From the NCBI RefSeq assembly GCF_016595505.1, contig NZ_JAENIL010000019.1:1-64000 (forward strand): a DNA stretch of 64,000 nt, in the 5' to 3' direction. This stretch comes from Pelagicoccus mobilis (GTDB lineage: Bacteria > Verrucomicrobiota > Verrucomicrobiia > Opitutales > Opitutaceae). The notes beneath the pieces are model-generated. The model made no database searches. It was not told the DNA's origin and was given only the letters and a program-made list of their open reading frames with translations. Shown piece by piece: positions 1 to 11,579 of this stretch (within the stretch, counting starts at the first letter, position 1; each line of letters opens with the position of its first letter). A program made the position numbers and the translations under genes.

Positions 1-18
1 GGCCGCTTCCCGCAAAAG

Positions 19-819
19 TTAGATAGTCCTTCCAACCCTAAGGCTCTCTGGTGTTTGTCCGAGGCGTTTTTGGAATAGTTGGCGGAAGAAGGAGAAGTCG
101 TCGTAGCCGAGGTTTATGGCGATTTCCTCGATGGGTAGGCTGGATTGCTGGATTTTGCGTTTGGCTTCCTCCATTCGTCTGCGAATGACATAGTGGATTG
201 GGGGCTCGCTGGTCATACGCTTGAAGGAGCGGGCAAAGCTTGTGGCGGACATCTTCGCTTCGGCGGCGAGATCGGCGATCGTCCATTTGCGGGCGAGGTC
301 GTTTTCGATGGCGTACAGTGCTTCGTAGGCGTTTGGATCGAAGTTGCCAGCGTTGTGGTTGGCTTCGGAGACGATAAGGCGGATGAGCATCCTTATGGCA
401 TCGTCAAAGAGGGCGTCCTGGGGCTCGCGGGAGGCAACCAGTTCGGCCAGTGTTTCGAGATTGCGGGCGTTGTGGATGAATAGACTTTCGTAGTTGATGT
501 CTTCTTCTTCCTCTTGGGCTTTGGGGACTGTATTCAGATTCTCGAACTGGGCGAGGAAGAGAAAGAGCGGGTAGGATGGATTTTGCTGGGCTTCTATTTT
601 AGCTCCTGGTTTGAGGAAAAAGCAGAGGCCTTGACGGAGATCGATGGGGGTGCCGTCGACGGTGAGCTTTCCTCGGCCATCGAGTATCAAAAGGATGGCG
701 TGCCCTGGGAGGGAGTCTACTCTCCAGCTCCAAATGGGTTCGCAACGGTAGAGGATTGGGGCGGAAGTAAGCTCTAGTTTGCCGCGATCGAGAATCGACT
801 GGAGAGAGGTCGAGGGCAT
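19..819 (-). CDS. AraC-family transcriptional regulator
   Basis: A 266-residue DNA-binding regulator. The N-terminal half (about residues 20-100) has the cupin-like sensor layout of AraC proteins (VDGTPIDLRQGLCFFLKPGA). The C-terminal 100 residues hold the two helix-turn-helix units: WTIADLAAEAKMSATSFARS first, then LPIEEIAINLGYDDFSFFRQ with the signature RQLFQKRLGQTPESLR at the end. Such proteins usually bind a sugar or other small effector and activate nearby catabolic genes. Its neighbour is enolase on the same strand, with a terminator between them, so it is probably transcribed alone; its target cannot be read here because the window begins 18 bases after its stop. The ATG at 817-819 has no clear ribosome binding site. 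Family call is secure; ligand unknown. Confidence 0.9.
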   Translation of the reverse strand: MPSTSLQSILDRGKLELTSAPILYRCEPIWSWRVDSLPGHAILLILDGRGKLTVDGTPIDLRQGLCFFLKPGAKIEAQQNPSYPLFLFLAQFENLNTVPKAQEEEEDINYESLFIHNARNLETLAELVASREPQDALFDDAIRMLIRLIVSEANHNAGNFDPNAYEALYAIENDLARKWTIADLAAEAKMSATSFARSFKRMTSEPPIHYVIRRRMEEAKRKIQQSSLPIEEIAINLGYDDFSFFRQLFQKRLGQTPESLRVGRTI

Positions 820-873
820 TGGTGGAAAGAGTAGGGAGAGGATGGGGGATGTCTATGAGGAAGTTGAAGAGGT

Positions 874-947
874 CGCACGGTGCTTTAGCCCGCGTCTGAA
901 TTTGTTTGATCCTGCATTGCGGTCGCGGGCTGAAGCACCGCGCTACG
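874..947. repeat. REP-like palindromic repeat, copy 1
   Basis: An imperfect palindrome whose outer arms read GGTGCTTTAGCCCGCG and CGCGGGCTGAAGCACC, with a centre containing TTGATCCTGCAT. The same architecture recurs at 30432-30505, and the centre core (TGCAGGATCA on the opposite strand) recurs at 55563-55635. It lies between the AraC gene and the enolase terminator. The arm-centre-arm form is like REPIN/BIME elements mobilised by RAYT transposases; no such transposase is in the window. Confidence 0.75.
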
Positions 948-960
948 TTTTGGCACGAAA

Positions 961-988
961 AAGCCCGACGCCGGGAGGCGTCGGGCTT
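961..988 (-). terminator. Rho-independent terminator of eno
   Basis: A perfect 12-bp stem, AAGCCCGACGCC with GGCGTCGGGCTT around a 4-base loop, sits 32 bases after the enolase stop. On the minus strand it runs into TTTTT. Confidence 0.85.
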
Positions 989-1020
989 GGAAATGATGAC
1001 GTATGGAAACGCGGATACGA

Positions 1021-2717
<1,697 letters not shown>

Positions 2718-3689
2718 ATGAGTGAATTTCTTCCCACAAACGCCTTAAGCGAGTCTCGCAAGACTCTCGACCGTCTTCGCGAGGTGATGCGCTCCCGGAT
2801 CAAGGGCAAGGAAGACGTTATCGATCAAGCGCTTATCTGTTTAGCTGCGGGGGGGCACATTTTGATCGAGGATCTCCCGGGGGTCGGAAAAACGACGCTT
2901 GCCTACTGTTTAGCGAAGGCGATGCGCACTGATTTTAAGCGAATCCAGTTCACCAGTGACCTGCTGCCAACGGATGTGACTGGGGTTTCTATCTACGACG
3001 AGCGGGATCGGGAGTTTCATTTCAAGCAAGGGCCGATTTTCTCGAACATCGTTCTCGCAGACGAAATCAACCGTGCGACGCCAAAGACCCAGTCCAGCCT
3101 TTTGGAAGTCATGGACCACGGAAAAGTCTCGATCGATGGTGGCACGTATGAGGTGGGGTCGCCCTTTATGGTGATCGCGACTCAGAATCCGGTCGACTAC
3201 GAGGGCACGTTCCCGCTTCCGGAAAGCCAGATGGACCGCTTCCTGATGCGTTTGCAGATGGGGTATCCCGACCCGGAGCATGAGCTGGCGATTTTGGCTG
3301 AAGAATCGCAGAGCTACGATGAACTCGAAATCGAAGATGCGGTTGAGCCAGCGGCTATCGAAGCGATGCAGAAGGCTGTTTCCAAGGTGTATCTTGAACA
3401 GTCTATTTTGGAGTATCTTTTGAGGCTGATCACCGCGACTCGTACGGAAAGCGAATTCAAGGCCGGTGTGAGTGTGCGTGGCGGGATCGCTCTCAAGACG
3501 GCGGCTCAGGCTCGCGCTCTTTGCATGGGACGCGACTTTGTAATCCCGGAGGATGTGATGCAGGTAGCTGTCCCCGTGATGGGGCATCGTCTGAATCTCC
3601 GCCGTCCTTCTTCAGACGCTCTGGAGGAACGCCGTATGGTGGAGGGGATTTTGACCCGTTTGCTGAACGCTATTCCACAACCTAAGTAG
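2718..3689 (+). CDS. MoxR-family AAA+ ATPase
   Basis: A chaperone-like AAA+ ATPase of about 323 residues. It has Walker A GVGKTT (residues about 56-61 counting from the ATG at 2715), Walker [10 protein letters not shown] (112-120), sensor-1 Asn in ATQNP, and the DRFLMRL arginine-finger region. Two ATGs are adjacent (2715 and 2718); AGGAG at 2707-2711 is 3 bases from the first and 6 from the second, so 2718 is preferred. It is followed after 6 bases by a DUF58 gene and then a transglutaminase gene. This trio is a common arrangement in which MoxR is thought to help assemble or activate a membrane-linked factor; the actual client here is unknown. Confidence 0.92.
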   Translation: MSEFLPTNALSESRKTLDRLREVMRSRIKGKEDVIDQALICLAAGGHILIEDLPGVGKTTLAYCLAKAMRTDFKRIQFTSDLLPTDVTGVSIYDERDREFHFKQGPIFSNIVLADEINRATPKTQSSLLEVMDHGKVSIDGGTYEVGSPFMVIATQNPVDYEGTFPLPESQMDRFLMRLQMGYPDPEHELAILAEESQSYDELEIEDAVEPAAIEAMQKAVSKVYLEQSILEYLLRLITATRTESEFKAGVSVRGGIALKTAAQARALCMGRDFVIPEDVMQVAVPVMGHRLNLRRPSSDALEERRMVEGILTRLLNAIPQPK

Positions 3690-3695
3690 GCTCGT

Positions 3696-4826
3696 ATGGC
3701 GACTCAGGTTGCAGAGGAGCGATTTGATTGGCGGGGCCCGGCGGTTTCTAAAAAGCGTCGCTCGTTGTTTCGGCTATTCACGGAGACTTTCGTGCCACCT
3801 CGTGGGCACAAGGTCGTCCCGACGGGTTCAGGGCTTTTGCTGATTTTTATTGGGCTTACGATTGGGTTGGCTGCCTACAACACCGTGAACAACATTCTGT
3901 TTGCTGCACTAGCCTTGCTGATCTCAGCTTTGATTTTGAGCGGTGTGATATGTTGGGGAAACTTGCGCTGCGCACGTTGGCGTCTGGAGACGAGTTCGAC
4001 CTTTAGAGTGGGCGAAGAAGGAAGCGTATCGGTTGTCATTGAAAATGCCCGACAACGGTTTCCGTTGTTTTGCGTCTCCTTTGGTTTGGAAACGGAAGCT
4101 GTGGATAAAAAACGTCGGCTTTACATGAAGGAGCGACTCGATCCAGGCGAAGAAACCTCGCTCGAGTGGAGGTTTAAACCGGTGCGCCGCATGAAAACTT
4201 TGGTGCGGATCGAGAATGCGGTTTCCAATTTTCCATTTGGTTTTTTGTCGAAATATCTGCCTGGTGAATGCGAAGCTGAGATCCATGTGTGGCCCAAGCG
4301 GATATCGTATACGCGCTATCGAAATTCCGAACTCGCAGGTTCGTACCAAGGCAAAAGCAGTAAGAAGCAAGGCGTCTCCGGAGAGTTGATCGGGCTTCGC
4401 CAGTACGAGAAGGGGGACGCTCTTCGTTCTATCCATTGGAAAGTATCCGCAAAGCAAGGACGTCTGATCGTGAAGCAAAACGCGAGCGAGACTCAGGCTT
4501 TGTTCGATCTAGTCGTGGATCCAGCCGCCTTTCTTTGGAAGGACTACGAGAGTTTCGATAAAATGTGTTCGTTCGCTGCGAGTTTGGCTGAGGATCTGTT
4601 TCTCGAGAGTAAGATAGAGAATTGTTATATTGTTGGCGGTCCTAGCATACGAATTCAGAGAGTTCCGGACTTAGAAGCGTTTTTTGACGCTCTGGCGGAG
4701 CTGACTATCAACAACGGGGATTTCGATCAGCAAGAAGTTAGCGGGCGTAATCGAATCTGTTTTCAGCCAATTCAAGGTGGAGGGGTAGGAGCTTTCGTGA
4801 ATGAAATCCAAGTCGCACAGGCATAG
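3696..4826 (+). CDS. DUF58-domain membrane protein
   Basis: A 376-residue protein with two membrane segments near residues 44-62 and 67-88, followed by a soluble part that contains the DUF58 signature (GLRQYEKGDALRSIHWKVSA, around residue 240). DUF58 proteins resemble von Willebrand A domains and are usually encoded with MoxR ATPases; their biochemical role is not established. It lies 6 bases after the MoxR gene and its last 26 bases overlap the start of the transglutaminase gene, so the three are almost certainly co-translated. Confidence 0.88.
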   Translation: MATQVAEERFDWRGPAVSKKRRSLFRLFTETFVPPRGHKVVPTGSGLLLIFIGLTIGLAAYNTVNNILFAALALLISALILSGVICWGNLRCARWRLETSSTFRVGEEGSVSVVIENARQRFPLFCVSFGLETEAVDKKRRLYMKERLDPGEETSLEWRFKPVRRMKTLVRIENAVSNFPFGFLSKYLPGECEAEIHVWPKRISYTRYRNSELAGSYQGKSSKKQGVSGELIGLRQYEKGDALRSIHWKVSAKQGRLIVKQNASETQALFDLVVDPAAFLWKDYESFDKMCSFAASLAEDLFLESKIENCYIVGGPSIRIQRVPDLEAFFDALAELTINNGDFDQQEVSGRNRICFQPIQGGGVGAFVNEIQVAQA

Positions 4827-7005
4827 TCTTGAGGATTTGCTCGCCCTAAAGTGGATGCTTGGGGCTTTGATGGGGCTTATCTGTATCACCACGCTGTTCA
4901 ATATTAGCGGTCATGGTAAAACGCCTGCTTTGATTGCTTCTTCAGTTGTGATCCTAGCTTTGATCAAACCATCGTGGATCGCTCGAGTGCCTCAAATTGT
5001 TTGGAAGGTTTATGCGGTCGCCATTATTCCGCTGGTGCTGGTGGATGTGTTGGCGAAGGACACGATACCAGCTCTCCTGCACCTTAACACGTGGCTCATC
5101 CTGTTTCGCTGCTTGAATCACAATAAGCGGCGGGAGGAAATGCAGTTGGCGTTGCTATGTCTATTCTTGATTATCATGACAGGCATTCTGACGGCTACGC
5201 TGGTATTTGGTTTGCAACTACTGGCGTTTGCCGGAGTCGCTATTGGCTATTTGGTCGTAAACACTTCGATCGAAACCAAGGCGGAAGGTGATTACGCTCG
5301 TCTGGAGGAGTTGAGAAAAAAGTCAGATCTGAACTTCATAAGGTCTTTGAAATCGGTCGTCTCGACTCGTTTCGTCTTTTTAGGAGTTTCGATTTTCTCG
5401 TCGATGGTTTTCGTGGCTGCAATTGTGTTTATTGCGATTCCTCGGATAGATATCGAAGACAAGGTTAGTCTGTTTAAGATGAAGTCTAAGCAGACGCTTT
5501 CTGGTTTCAGTGATCGCGTTCAGCTGGGGGAAGTCACAAACATAAAGAACGACGAGACTGTTGCTCTGCGTGTGGATGTTCCTGAAGACGCGATAGTGCC
5601 ACTGACGCCTTACTGGCGAATGCTCGCGCTGGACGAATACCAGGAGGGAGGGTTCAAGCTCTCCGATAACTTGAGTGAATTGCAAAAGAGCCCCTTGGCG
5701 TCGCCGTATCATGCAATCCGTTACTGGCCAGATCGTCGATTCGCACAATCTCCTAGCACTGAAAATCGAGACCGTTGGACATTCTTTTTGGAACCGGAGG
5801 TAAGTAAGTATCTGCCGACTATCGGTACCTTCAAGCACATGACGGTATCGAATCTCACTGAGATCTCGATTGGTCCGCACATGCATTCTATTTCTTTGAA
5901 GGACATCAATTCCAAGATGATCTCCTATCAAATTGAAGGGGTTGATTTGTCTGGAACTGTGCCAGATGTGCCTGCCAATTCGTATCCTAAATTCCTTACG
6001 GAGTCTCTCGCTGGCGATAAATTAGAAGCTCGGGTGGAATACCCGGAAACCTTGTTGGCTCTGCCGGAGGAAGACGAGGCCGTGCAGGTCTTTAGGCGCG
6101 CGGCCATGAAGGTTACGAATGGAAAGACGCTGGAGCCGTTGGCTTTTGCGAGAAAGGCTTTGAGCCAGATGTGGGAAATGCATCACTATTCTATGTCCGT
6201 TTCGCTACCAAAGATTGAGGACGTTAAGGATCCTGTGGCGCGGTGGTTTGAATCCGACCTTCCAGGGCATTGTGAGTTTTTTGCTTCTGCATTTGTGCTT
6301 ACTGCTCGTGCGGCAGGGCATCCGGCTCGTGTCGTTGTTGGTTTTAAAGGCGGGAAATGGAACCCTTACGAAAAGTATTTTATGGTGAGCAACGCGGATG
6401 CTCACGCTTGGGCGGAAATTTATGATGGAGTTGGAAGTTGGATACGAGTTGACCCAACTCCAGGGTCTGAGGCTCCCGTGGTCAACCCTATGACTGAATC
6501 GGTGGTCAGCCGTTTCGGAGTCGCTGACTCTTCAGCGTTTCTAGATAGTCTCCGTTTGTTGTGGTATCGAAGGATCGTGAACTTCGATGAGGACGCGCAA
6601 AAAGAAGCGGCGATTCAATTGAAGGATTTCTTTCTCGCTTATATCTCCGTAGCTGAACAGTGGGCTAAGAAAACTGGTGAATATTTGTTTCTTTGGGTGA
6701 CAGCTCCTTGGAGCATATGGCGAATCCTTTATATGGTTTTCTTGGCTTCTTTGCTGGTGATTGCATTTTTGATACAGCGCAACATGGCATTGAATGTTCG
6801 CGAATTGTTGTTGGCTCCCTTTAGGCGAGGTGATCCCATTCGACGAAAAGCGAGCAAGCTGCTTAGCAAAGTTTCGGAGAGACGCTGTGAGAACTTGGAG
6901 AAGAGGGCGAGCGTGGTTGCTGATCTACAACGCTTACGCTTTGGGTCGAAGGATAGTTGGCCGAACGCCCGTCTTGTATTCAGGGAAGCGAGACGCTTGC
7001 GGTAG
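4801..7005 (+). CDS. TgpA-like transglutaminase-domain membrane protein
   Basis: A 734-residue integral membrane protein. Residues about 15-215 contain several hydrophobic segments (DUF3488/TgpA N-terminal domain), the middle is extracytoplasmic, and a last membrane segment lies near 635-660. The transglutaminase core has a complete triad: Cys491 in LPGHCEFFASA, His535 in ADAHAWAEIYD and Asp551 in IRVDPTPG. Members of this family act in the periplasm on unknown protein substrates. The start overlaps the DUF58 gene by 26 bases. The 3' end overlaps the convergent mrdA gene by 26 bases (6980-7005), so no terminator can lie between the two. Confidence 0.9.
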   Translation: MKSKSHRHSLEDLLALKWMLGALMGLICITTLFNISGHGKTPALIASSVVILALIKPSWIARVPQIVWKVYAVAIIPLVLVDVLAKDTIPALLHLNTWLILFRCLNHNKRREEMQLALLCLFLIIMTGILTATLVFGLQLLAFAGVAIGYLVVNTSIETKAEGDYARLEELRKKSDLNFIRSLKSVVSTRFVFLGVSIFSSMVFVAAIVFIAIPRIDIEDKVSLFKMKSKQTLSGFSDRVQLGEVTNIKNDETVALRVDVPEDAIVPLTPYWRMLALDEYQEGGFKLSDNLSELQKSPLASPYHAIRYWPDRRFAQSPSTENRDRWTFFLEPEVSKYLPTIGTFKHMTVSNLTEISIGPHMHSISLKDINSKMISYQIEGVDLSGTVPDVPANSYPKFLTESLAGDKLEARVEYPETLLALPEEDEAVQVFRRAAMKVTNGKTLEPLAFARKALSQMWEMHHYSMSVSLPKIEDVKDPVARWFESDLPGHCEFFASAFVLTARAAGHPARVVVGFKGGKWNPYEKYFMVSNADAHAWAEIYDGVGSWIRVDPTPGSEAPVVNPMTESVVSRFGVADSSAFLDSLRLLWYRRIVNFDEDAQKEAAIQLKDFFLAYISVAEQWAKKTGEYLFLWVTAPWSIWRILYMVFLASLLVIAFLIQRNMALNVRELLLAPFRRGDPIRRKASKLLSKVSERRCENLEKRASVVADLQRLRFGSKDSWPNARLVFREARRLR

Positions 7006-8932
7006 GGCGGACTTCGAGGAGGTCTGGATTTTTCGCTACATGGGTTTCCAGCATCGCTTTGGCGATAGGGGCGGCCCAGACGCCTCCGAAGAAATCGGCG
7101 TTTAATTTTTGTCCTTCGATAATGACGGCGAGGGCAACTTGAGGGTCCTGCACCGGAGCGAACGCTACAATCCAAGCAAGTTCGATCTTGCCGCCTTCTT
7201 TGGCTACTTCAGCGGTGCCAGTTTTAGCCGCGATCGAAAGTCCTGGGACTGCGATCCGGCGGCTGCTTCCGAGTTGCGCGGAAGCGATCATTCCTTTGAC
7301 GAGAATGGAGTGCTGTTCTGTGCTCAAGCCTGTCGGTTTTGGGGGCGGGCGTTCGGCTGCTTGTTGCGGGCTGAGTCTGAGGATGCTCGGTTTGGTAACG
7401 ATTTGATTGCGAGCGATGCCTGCTGCAAAGGTTGCCATCTGGAGGGGCGTTACGCGGATGAACCCTTGGCCGATAGAGAAGTTGGTGGTGTCGCCATGGT
7501 ACCAGCCTTGTTTGAAGCGATTCCTTTTCCAGTCGCGAGTGGGGATGATCATGCGGCCTGTTTCGTGGGGAAGGTCGATACCCGTTTTATTGGCCAGTCC
7601 CATGTAGATCGCTTCGCGGCTCAAATTGTCGATACCGGTTTCGAGGCCGGTTTGAAAGAAATAGACGTTACAACTGTCGCGAATGCCTTCCCATAGGATC
7701 TCCTCCTTGTGTCCTGAGCGTTTCGCGCAGTATTGGATCATGCCGGACTTGTGGCGAAAATGCCCGGGACAGAAGTGCATGGTTTCGGCGTGGGCAGTGT
7801 TCGCTTTCAGAGCGGCGGTGGAGGTAACGAGCTTGAATGGCGAGCCTGGCGGGTAGAGGCCTTGGATCGCTCGGTTTTGCAATCCTCCATTTTCGTTCAT
7901 TTTCTTCCACGTTTCGTTGCTGATGAACGGGGTGGTGTCGTTCAGGTCGTAGTCCGGCTTGCTTACCATGGCGAGGACTTCAAGCGTGTTGACGTCCAGC
8001 ATCACGGCCGCGCCGATGTGGTCCATCATGGTGTCGGTTTCGCGATCGTGGTATTTGAATGCTTGTTCTGCCGCCCTTTGGATGTCGATGTCTAGGGAGA
8101 GCTGGATGTCGCGGCCTTTGGTCGGGTAGCGACGTTCTTTGCTTTCGACTTGGAAGCCGTAGGGATCTACGACCCAGATCTCTGTGCCCATCTCGCCTTG
8201 GAGAATTTCATCGAACTGTTTTTCAACTCCAGCGCGTCCGAAGGTCCCTTTTTCAGCGAAGGTGGTGAGGTCCTCGCCGGGAAGACCTGCGTCAGGGGTT
8301 AGGATCGTGGAGGAAACGTATCCAAGAGTGTGAGACGCGGTGGCCTCGTAGGGGTAGTTGCGCTGGTTGGAGACGTAAACTTGAACAGGGGATTCTACGG
8401 GGAGTGATTCTAGCAGGACGGCAAACTCTTCGCGAGTCAGGTCATCGATGATGGGAAATGGAAGCAGCGGGTTGTAGTTGAGGTGGGCGGAGACCTTTTC
8501 GACGTTTACAGTCTCTTCGAGTCCGAGCATGCGGTTGACGTCGTCCAAGTACGTTTGGATGACGTTGGCTCGTGCCATTTTCTGGAGCATGCCGGTCTGG
8601 TAGCTTTCGCCTCGCGCTCGGTAGTCACGTACGAGGACGCGGTACTCTTGGCGGAATGCGGAACGTACGCCTGAGTCGGAAAGGTAGACGACGGCGGAGA
8701 ATTTGGGCTTGTTGCCGACCAGTAGGCGTCCTTCTCGATCATAGATGTTGCCACGTGGGGCGGGAGTGACGATTCGGCGGTGGTTCTGAACTTTTACGCG
8801 TTCGGAAAATTCGTCGCTCTCGAAAAGTTGACGGTAGCCGACTCCTACGAGGAGGGTCCCGATCATTAGCACGAGGAGCCCGTAGAATAGGAGCAGCCGC
8901 CCCTGGTATTTCATTTTCTCTTCTGCCTTCAT
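6980..8932 (-). CDS. mrdA: Penicillin-binding protein 2 (cell elongation transpeptidase)
   Basis: A class B penicillin-binding protein of 650 residues that cross-links peptidoglycan during rod elongation. There is a single N-terminal membrane anchor (LLFYGLLVLMIGTLLVGVGY). The transpeptidase motifs are complete: active serine S364 in PPGSPFKL, S420-C-N in RDSCNVYFF, and K570-T-G in AAKTGTAEV. It is the last gene of mreB-mreC-mreD-mrdA; its ATG overlaps the mreD stop in an ATGA. rodA, often next in such clusters, is not here. The end of the gene runs into the convergent transglutaminase gene. Confidence 0.96.
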   Translation of the reverse strand: MKAEEKMKYQGRLLLFYGLLVLMIGTLLVGVGYRQLFESDEFSERVKVQNHRRIVTPAPRGNIYDREGRLLVGNKPKFSAVVYLSDSGVRSAFRQEYRVLVRDYRARGESYQTGMLQKMARANVIQTYLDDVNRMLGLEETVNVEKVSAHLNYNPLLPFPIIDDLTREEFAVLLESLPVESPVQVYVSNQRNYPYEATASHTLGYVSSTILTPDAGLPGEDLTTFAEKGTFGRAGVEKQFDEILQGEMGTEIWVVDPYGFQVESKERRYPTKGRDIQLSLDIDIQRAAEQAFKYHDRETDTMMDHIGAAVMLDVNTLEVLAMVSKPDYDLNDTTPFISNETWKKMNENGGLQNRAIQGLYPPGSPFKLVTSTAALKANTAHAETMHFCPGHFRHKSGMIQYCAKRSGHKEEILWEGIRDSCNVYFFQTGLETGIDNLSREAIYMGLANKTGIDLPHETGRMIIPTRDWKRNRFKQGWYHGDTTNFSIGQGFIRVTPLQMATFAAGIARNQIVTKPSILRLSPQQAAERPPPKPTGLSTEQHSILVKGMIASAQLGSSRRIAVPGLSIAAKTGTAEVAKEGGKIELAWIVAFAPVQDPQVALAVIIEGQKLNADFFGGVWAAPIAKAMLETHVAKNPDLLEVRPTASVSLP

Positions 8933-9465
8933 CGAGCTTCTCGTTGTTCTTCAGCCAGATTGATTCCGAAGATCGATAGTACGCCGGTTTGGGTATCGAA
9001 GAAAATCCGGTTGAATAGCGTTACGACAAGGGTACTGGCCAAAAGATTCATTGAGAGCGGGACGAAATGGAGGGATTCGATACCTAAATAGCGAATGGCT
9101 CCAAATGTGTAAGCAGCGAATGCTCCGATATTTAGCAGGATGGAGGTGGCGAGGGCTGATGCGGTGACTTCTCGTCTTACACGAGAGCGTAGAATGTGGG
9201 CGATGGTAAAGAGGGTTAGGCAAGCGATGAGATTGTAGCCGAAGGGAAAGGGGGTTTTGCTATCGATGATCAAGCAGATCGGGGCTATGGAGAGGACGCC
9301 CTGAGAGTAGCTTAGTTCCAGGGCGCTAAAGGATAGTAGCATGCCGATGAGAAATAGCTGAACGCCAACGGATGAAAGATAGTGGTTTGCTTGCCCGAGG
9401 AAGAATAGGAGCACGAAGTGCCCGGTAGCTACGAGGATCCAGCGGTTTTTGGAAAGGCTGATCAT
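8929..9465 (-). CDS. mreD: Rod shape-determining protein MreD
   Basis: A 178-residue, highly hydrophobic inner-membrane protein starting MISLSKNRWILVATG. It has five or six membrane segments and the length typical of MreD. An open frame extends much further upstream, but that part is Arg/Pro-rich and overlaps mreC in another frame, so it is noise. The ATG at 9463-9465 overlaps the mreC stop (ATGA), and the stop overlaps the mrdA start the same way, indicating translational coupling. Sequence of MreD is weakly conserved, so position and topology carry the call. Confidence 0.88.
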   Translation of the reverse strand: MISLSKNRWILVATGHFVLLFFLGQANHYLSSVGVQLFLIGMLLSFSALELSYSQGVLSIAPICLIIDSKTPFPFGYNLIACLTLFTIAHILRSRVRREVTASALATSILLNIGAFAAYTFGAIRYLGIESLHFVPLSMNLLASTLVVTLFNRIFFDTQTGVLSIFGINLAEEQREAR

Positions 9466-10304
9466 TGCTCCGGTTCGGGGGGGATTTGGATCATGACCGC
9501 GACCTCTGTTAGGGACGCGAGGCGGGCGTCGAGTTCGACTTCGCCGTCGTAGAACATTCCGCCCGCTCCTTGGCGAAGGCGTCGCAATTCTCCTACCTTG
9601 AGGCCGGCAGGGTAGACTCCACCCATCCCGGAGGTTATGAGGACGGGACGGTTTTCTGTATCGGCGATTTGGATATCGGTTGGAATGAACTCGGCGAGTC
9701 CGACGGGTTGGGCGAAGGATTCGGAACCGCCGCCGCGGTAGCTCATGGGGCGATTGTCGCCATCTATGACGACGGCGAGGCGAAGGTGGTTGTTGCTGAT
9801 CAGGTCGACGACGGAGGTGTAGGCGTGGACCTCGCTGACTCTGCCGACTACGCCGCCTACGAAAACGACGGGAGCTCCAACCGGGATGCCGTAGTCTTTG
9901 CCTTTTCGGATGATGATCCGTTGCCACCAGGCGTTGAAGTCGCGTTCTACGACTCGGGCGATCTCGTATTGGTAGTCGGGGCGTGAGGGTAGTTGCAGGA
10001 GGTTTTCCAGTCGGGCGATCTCGGCCTGCCAAGTCTGATTTTCAAGAGCGGCGATTTGGTAGCCGGCGTTGAGGCGGGCTAGGCTTTGCCCGGCTTCATA
10101 GAGTTCGTTCTTGGACTTGGTTCTTGCGGACCAAAAGTCTTGAAGGTCGCGAACGTAGGAGCTTGTGAGCGAGACTGGCGCTTGAAATTCGTAGAAGCCT
10201 TTTTTGGCAAAAGACTTGAATACGACGGGGAGTAAAAGCCACGCCATGGTTGCGACTCCAAGGACGATGAGGGGCTTGAACTGGGAAAGTCGCTTCTTGT
10301 ACAA
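9462..10304 (-). CDS. mreC: Rod shape-determining protein MreC
   Basis: A 280-residue protein with one N-terminal membrane segment (LIVLGVATMAWLLLPVVF), a coiled stretch around residues 60-100 and the two beta-barrel domains of MreC (RVVERDFNAWWQRIIIRKGK, GIPVGAPVVFVGGVVGRVSEV). It links the MreB filament to the periplasmic wall-synthesis enzymes. It follows mreB by 42 bases and overlaps mreD by 4 bases. Confidence 0.95.
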   Translation of the reverse strand: MYKKRLSQFKPLIVLGVATMAWLLLPVVFKSFAKKGFYEFQAPVSLTSSYVRDLQDFWSARTKSKNELYEAGQSLARLNAGYQIAALENQTWQAEIARLENLLQLPSRPDYQYEIARVVERDFNAWWQRIIIRKGKDYGIPVGAPVVFVGGVVGRVSEVHAYTSVVDLISNNHLRLAVVIDGDNRPMSYRGGGSESFAQPVGLAEFIPTDIQIADTENRPVLITSGMGGVYPAGLKVGELRRLRQGAGGMFYDGEVELDARLASLTEVAVMIQIPPEPEQ

Positions 10305-10346
10305 GGATCAGTCCTTCGCAGGAGGGTGGCGGGGCGTTTTGCCTTC

Positions 10347-11378
10347 CTAGTCCTTAGCGTTGCTGGTGACGTAAGGGAGGAGGTCGTTGAGTTCTGCGAG
10401 TACGGCGCCGGTGCCGTTTGCAACCGCTGAAAGTGGATCGTCGGCGATGGTGACTGGCAGTCCTGTGCGCTCGCAAAGGAGTCGGTCGACTCCGCGAAGG
10501 AGCGCGCCGCCGCCCGCTAGAACGAATCCGCGGTCGACGAGGTCGGCTGAAAGTTCAGGTGGGCAGCGTTCGAGGGCGCTACGGACGGCTTCAGTGATGG
10601 CACTGACTGTATCGGAAAGCGCTTCGCGGATTTCCTGGGATGAAATCATAATGGTCTTAGGGAGACCCGCTACTGAGTCGCGACCTTTCACCTCGATCGT
10701 CATTTCCTCGTCGAGCGTGTTTGCTGAACCGACTCGGAGCTTGATCTCTTCTCCGGTGCGTTCCCCGATGAGGAGGTTGTAGGCACGCTTCATGTAGTTG
10801 ATGATTGCCGCGTCCAGTTCGTCACCGCCTACACGAATGCTTCGAGCGTAGACCACGCCTGCGAGCGAGATGATCGCGACTTCCGTAGTACCACCGCCGA
10901 TATCTACGATCATGTTTGCGGCTGGCTCTTCGACGGGGAGACCTACGCCGATGGCAGCGGCCATGGGCTCTTCCAAGAGCATGACTTCGCGGGCGCCGGC
11001 GTGAGTGGCAGACTCCTTCACGGCTCGCTTTTCCACCTCGGTAATGCCGGAGGGGATTGCAATGACAACGCGAGGCGGAATGATTTTCGCAGTCTGCACC
11101 TTCTTGATGAAGTAGCGGAGCATGGCCTCGGTGATGTCGAAATCGGCGATGACGCCATCCTTCATTGGGCGGATCGCAGTGATGTTGCCCGGAGTACGTC
11201 CGAGCATCTTTTTCGCCTCGTCACCAACTGCCAAAACGCGACGCGTGGCACTGTGGATGGCGACCACGCTCGGCTCTCGTAGGACGATACCTTTGTCCTT
11301 GGAATAGACCAAGGTATTCGCAGTACCTAAGTCGATGCCGATGTCGTTGGAGAAGAGACCGAGAAGATTACGCCACAT
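10347..11378 (-). CDS. mreB: Rod shape-determining actin homologue MreB
   Basis: A 343-residue bacterial actin. The nucleotide-binding motifs are present: [18 protein letters not shown] at the N-terminus, [16 protein letters not shown] in the middle and [15 protein letters not shown] near the C-terminus. It organises the cell-elongation machinery under the membrane. It is the first gene of the mre operon; a terminator of the preceding tatA gene at 11519-11548 suggests its own promoter lies in the roughly 140 bases upstream of its start. Confidence 0.98.
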   Translation of the reverse strand: MWRNLLGLFSNDIGIDLGTANTLVYSKDKGIVLREPSVVAIHSATRRVLAVGDEAKKMLGRTPGNITAIRPMKDGVIADFDITEAMLRYFIKKVQTAKIIPPRVVIAIPSGITEVEKRAVKESATHAGAREVMLLEEPMAAAIGVGLPVEEPAANMIVDIGGGTTEVAIISLAGVVYARSIRVGGDELDAAIINYMKRAYNLLIGERTGEEIKLRVGSANTLDEEMTIEVKGRDSVAGLPKTIMISSQEIREALSDTVSAITEAVRSALERCPPELSADLVDRGFVLAGGGALLRGVDRLLCERTGLPVTIADDPLSAVANGTGAVLAELNDLLPYVTSNAKD

Positions 11379-11518
11379 GGATAGCTAAGATGCTCAATAA
11401 AAGGACGTTTTGAAGCAAGTGGCTAATTGCCCCCTAGGCAAACGCAAATTTCTCAGGATCAAGGGTATTTTTTACTTTTGCCGGAAAATCGGAGGATTCT
11501 GGCGGTGTAAGCGCAAAA

Positions 11519-11548
11519 AAGCCGGTTTCCTTTTGGGGAGACCGGCTT
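11519..11548 (-). terminator. Rho-independent terminator after tatA
   Basis: Stem AAGCCGGTTTCC with GGAGACCGGCTT, one mismatch, loop TTTTGG, followed on the minus strand by a T tract. It separates the dnaG-rpoD-tatA group from mreB. Confidence 0.85.
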
Positions 11549-11579
11549 GAAATGCGTAGTTAAGATTCGGAGACGCGGC

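Noticed and set aside
9466-10032. An extended N-terminus for MreD
   Set aside because: The extra 189 residues are Arg/Pro-rich and overlap mreC in another frame; the hydrophobic MreD starts at 9465 with an ATGA overlap.
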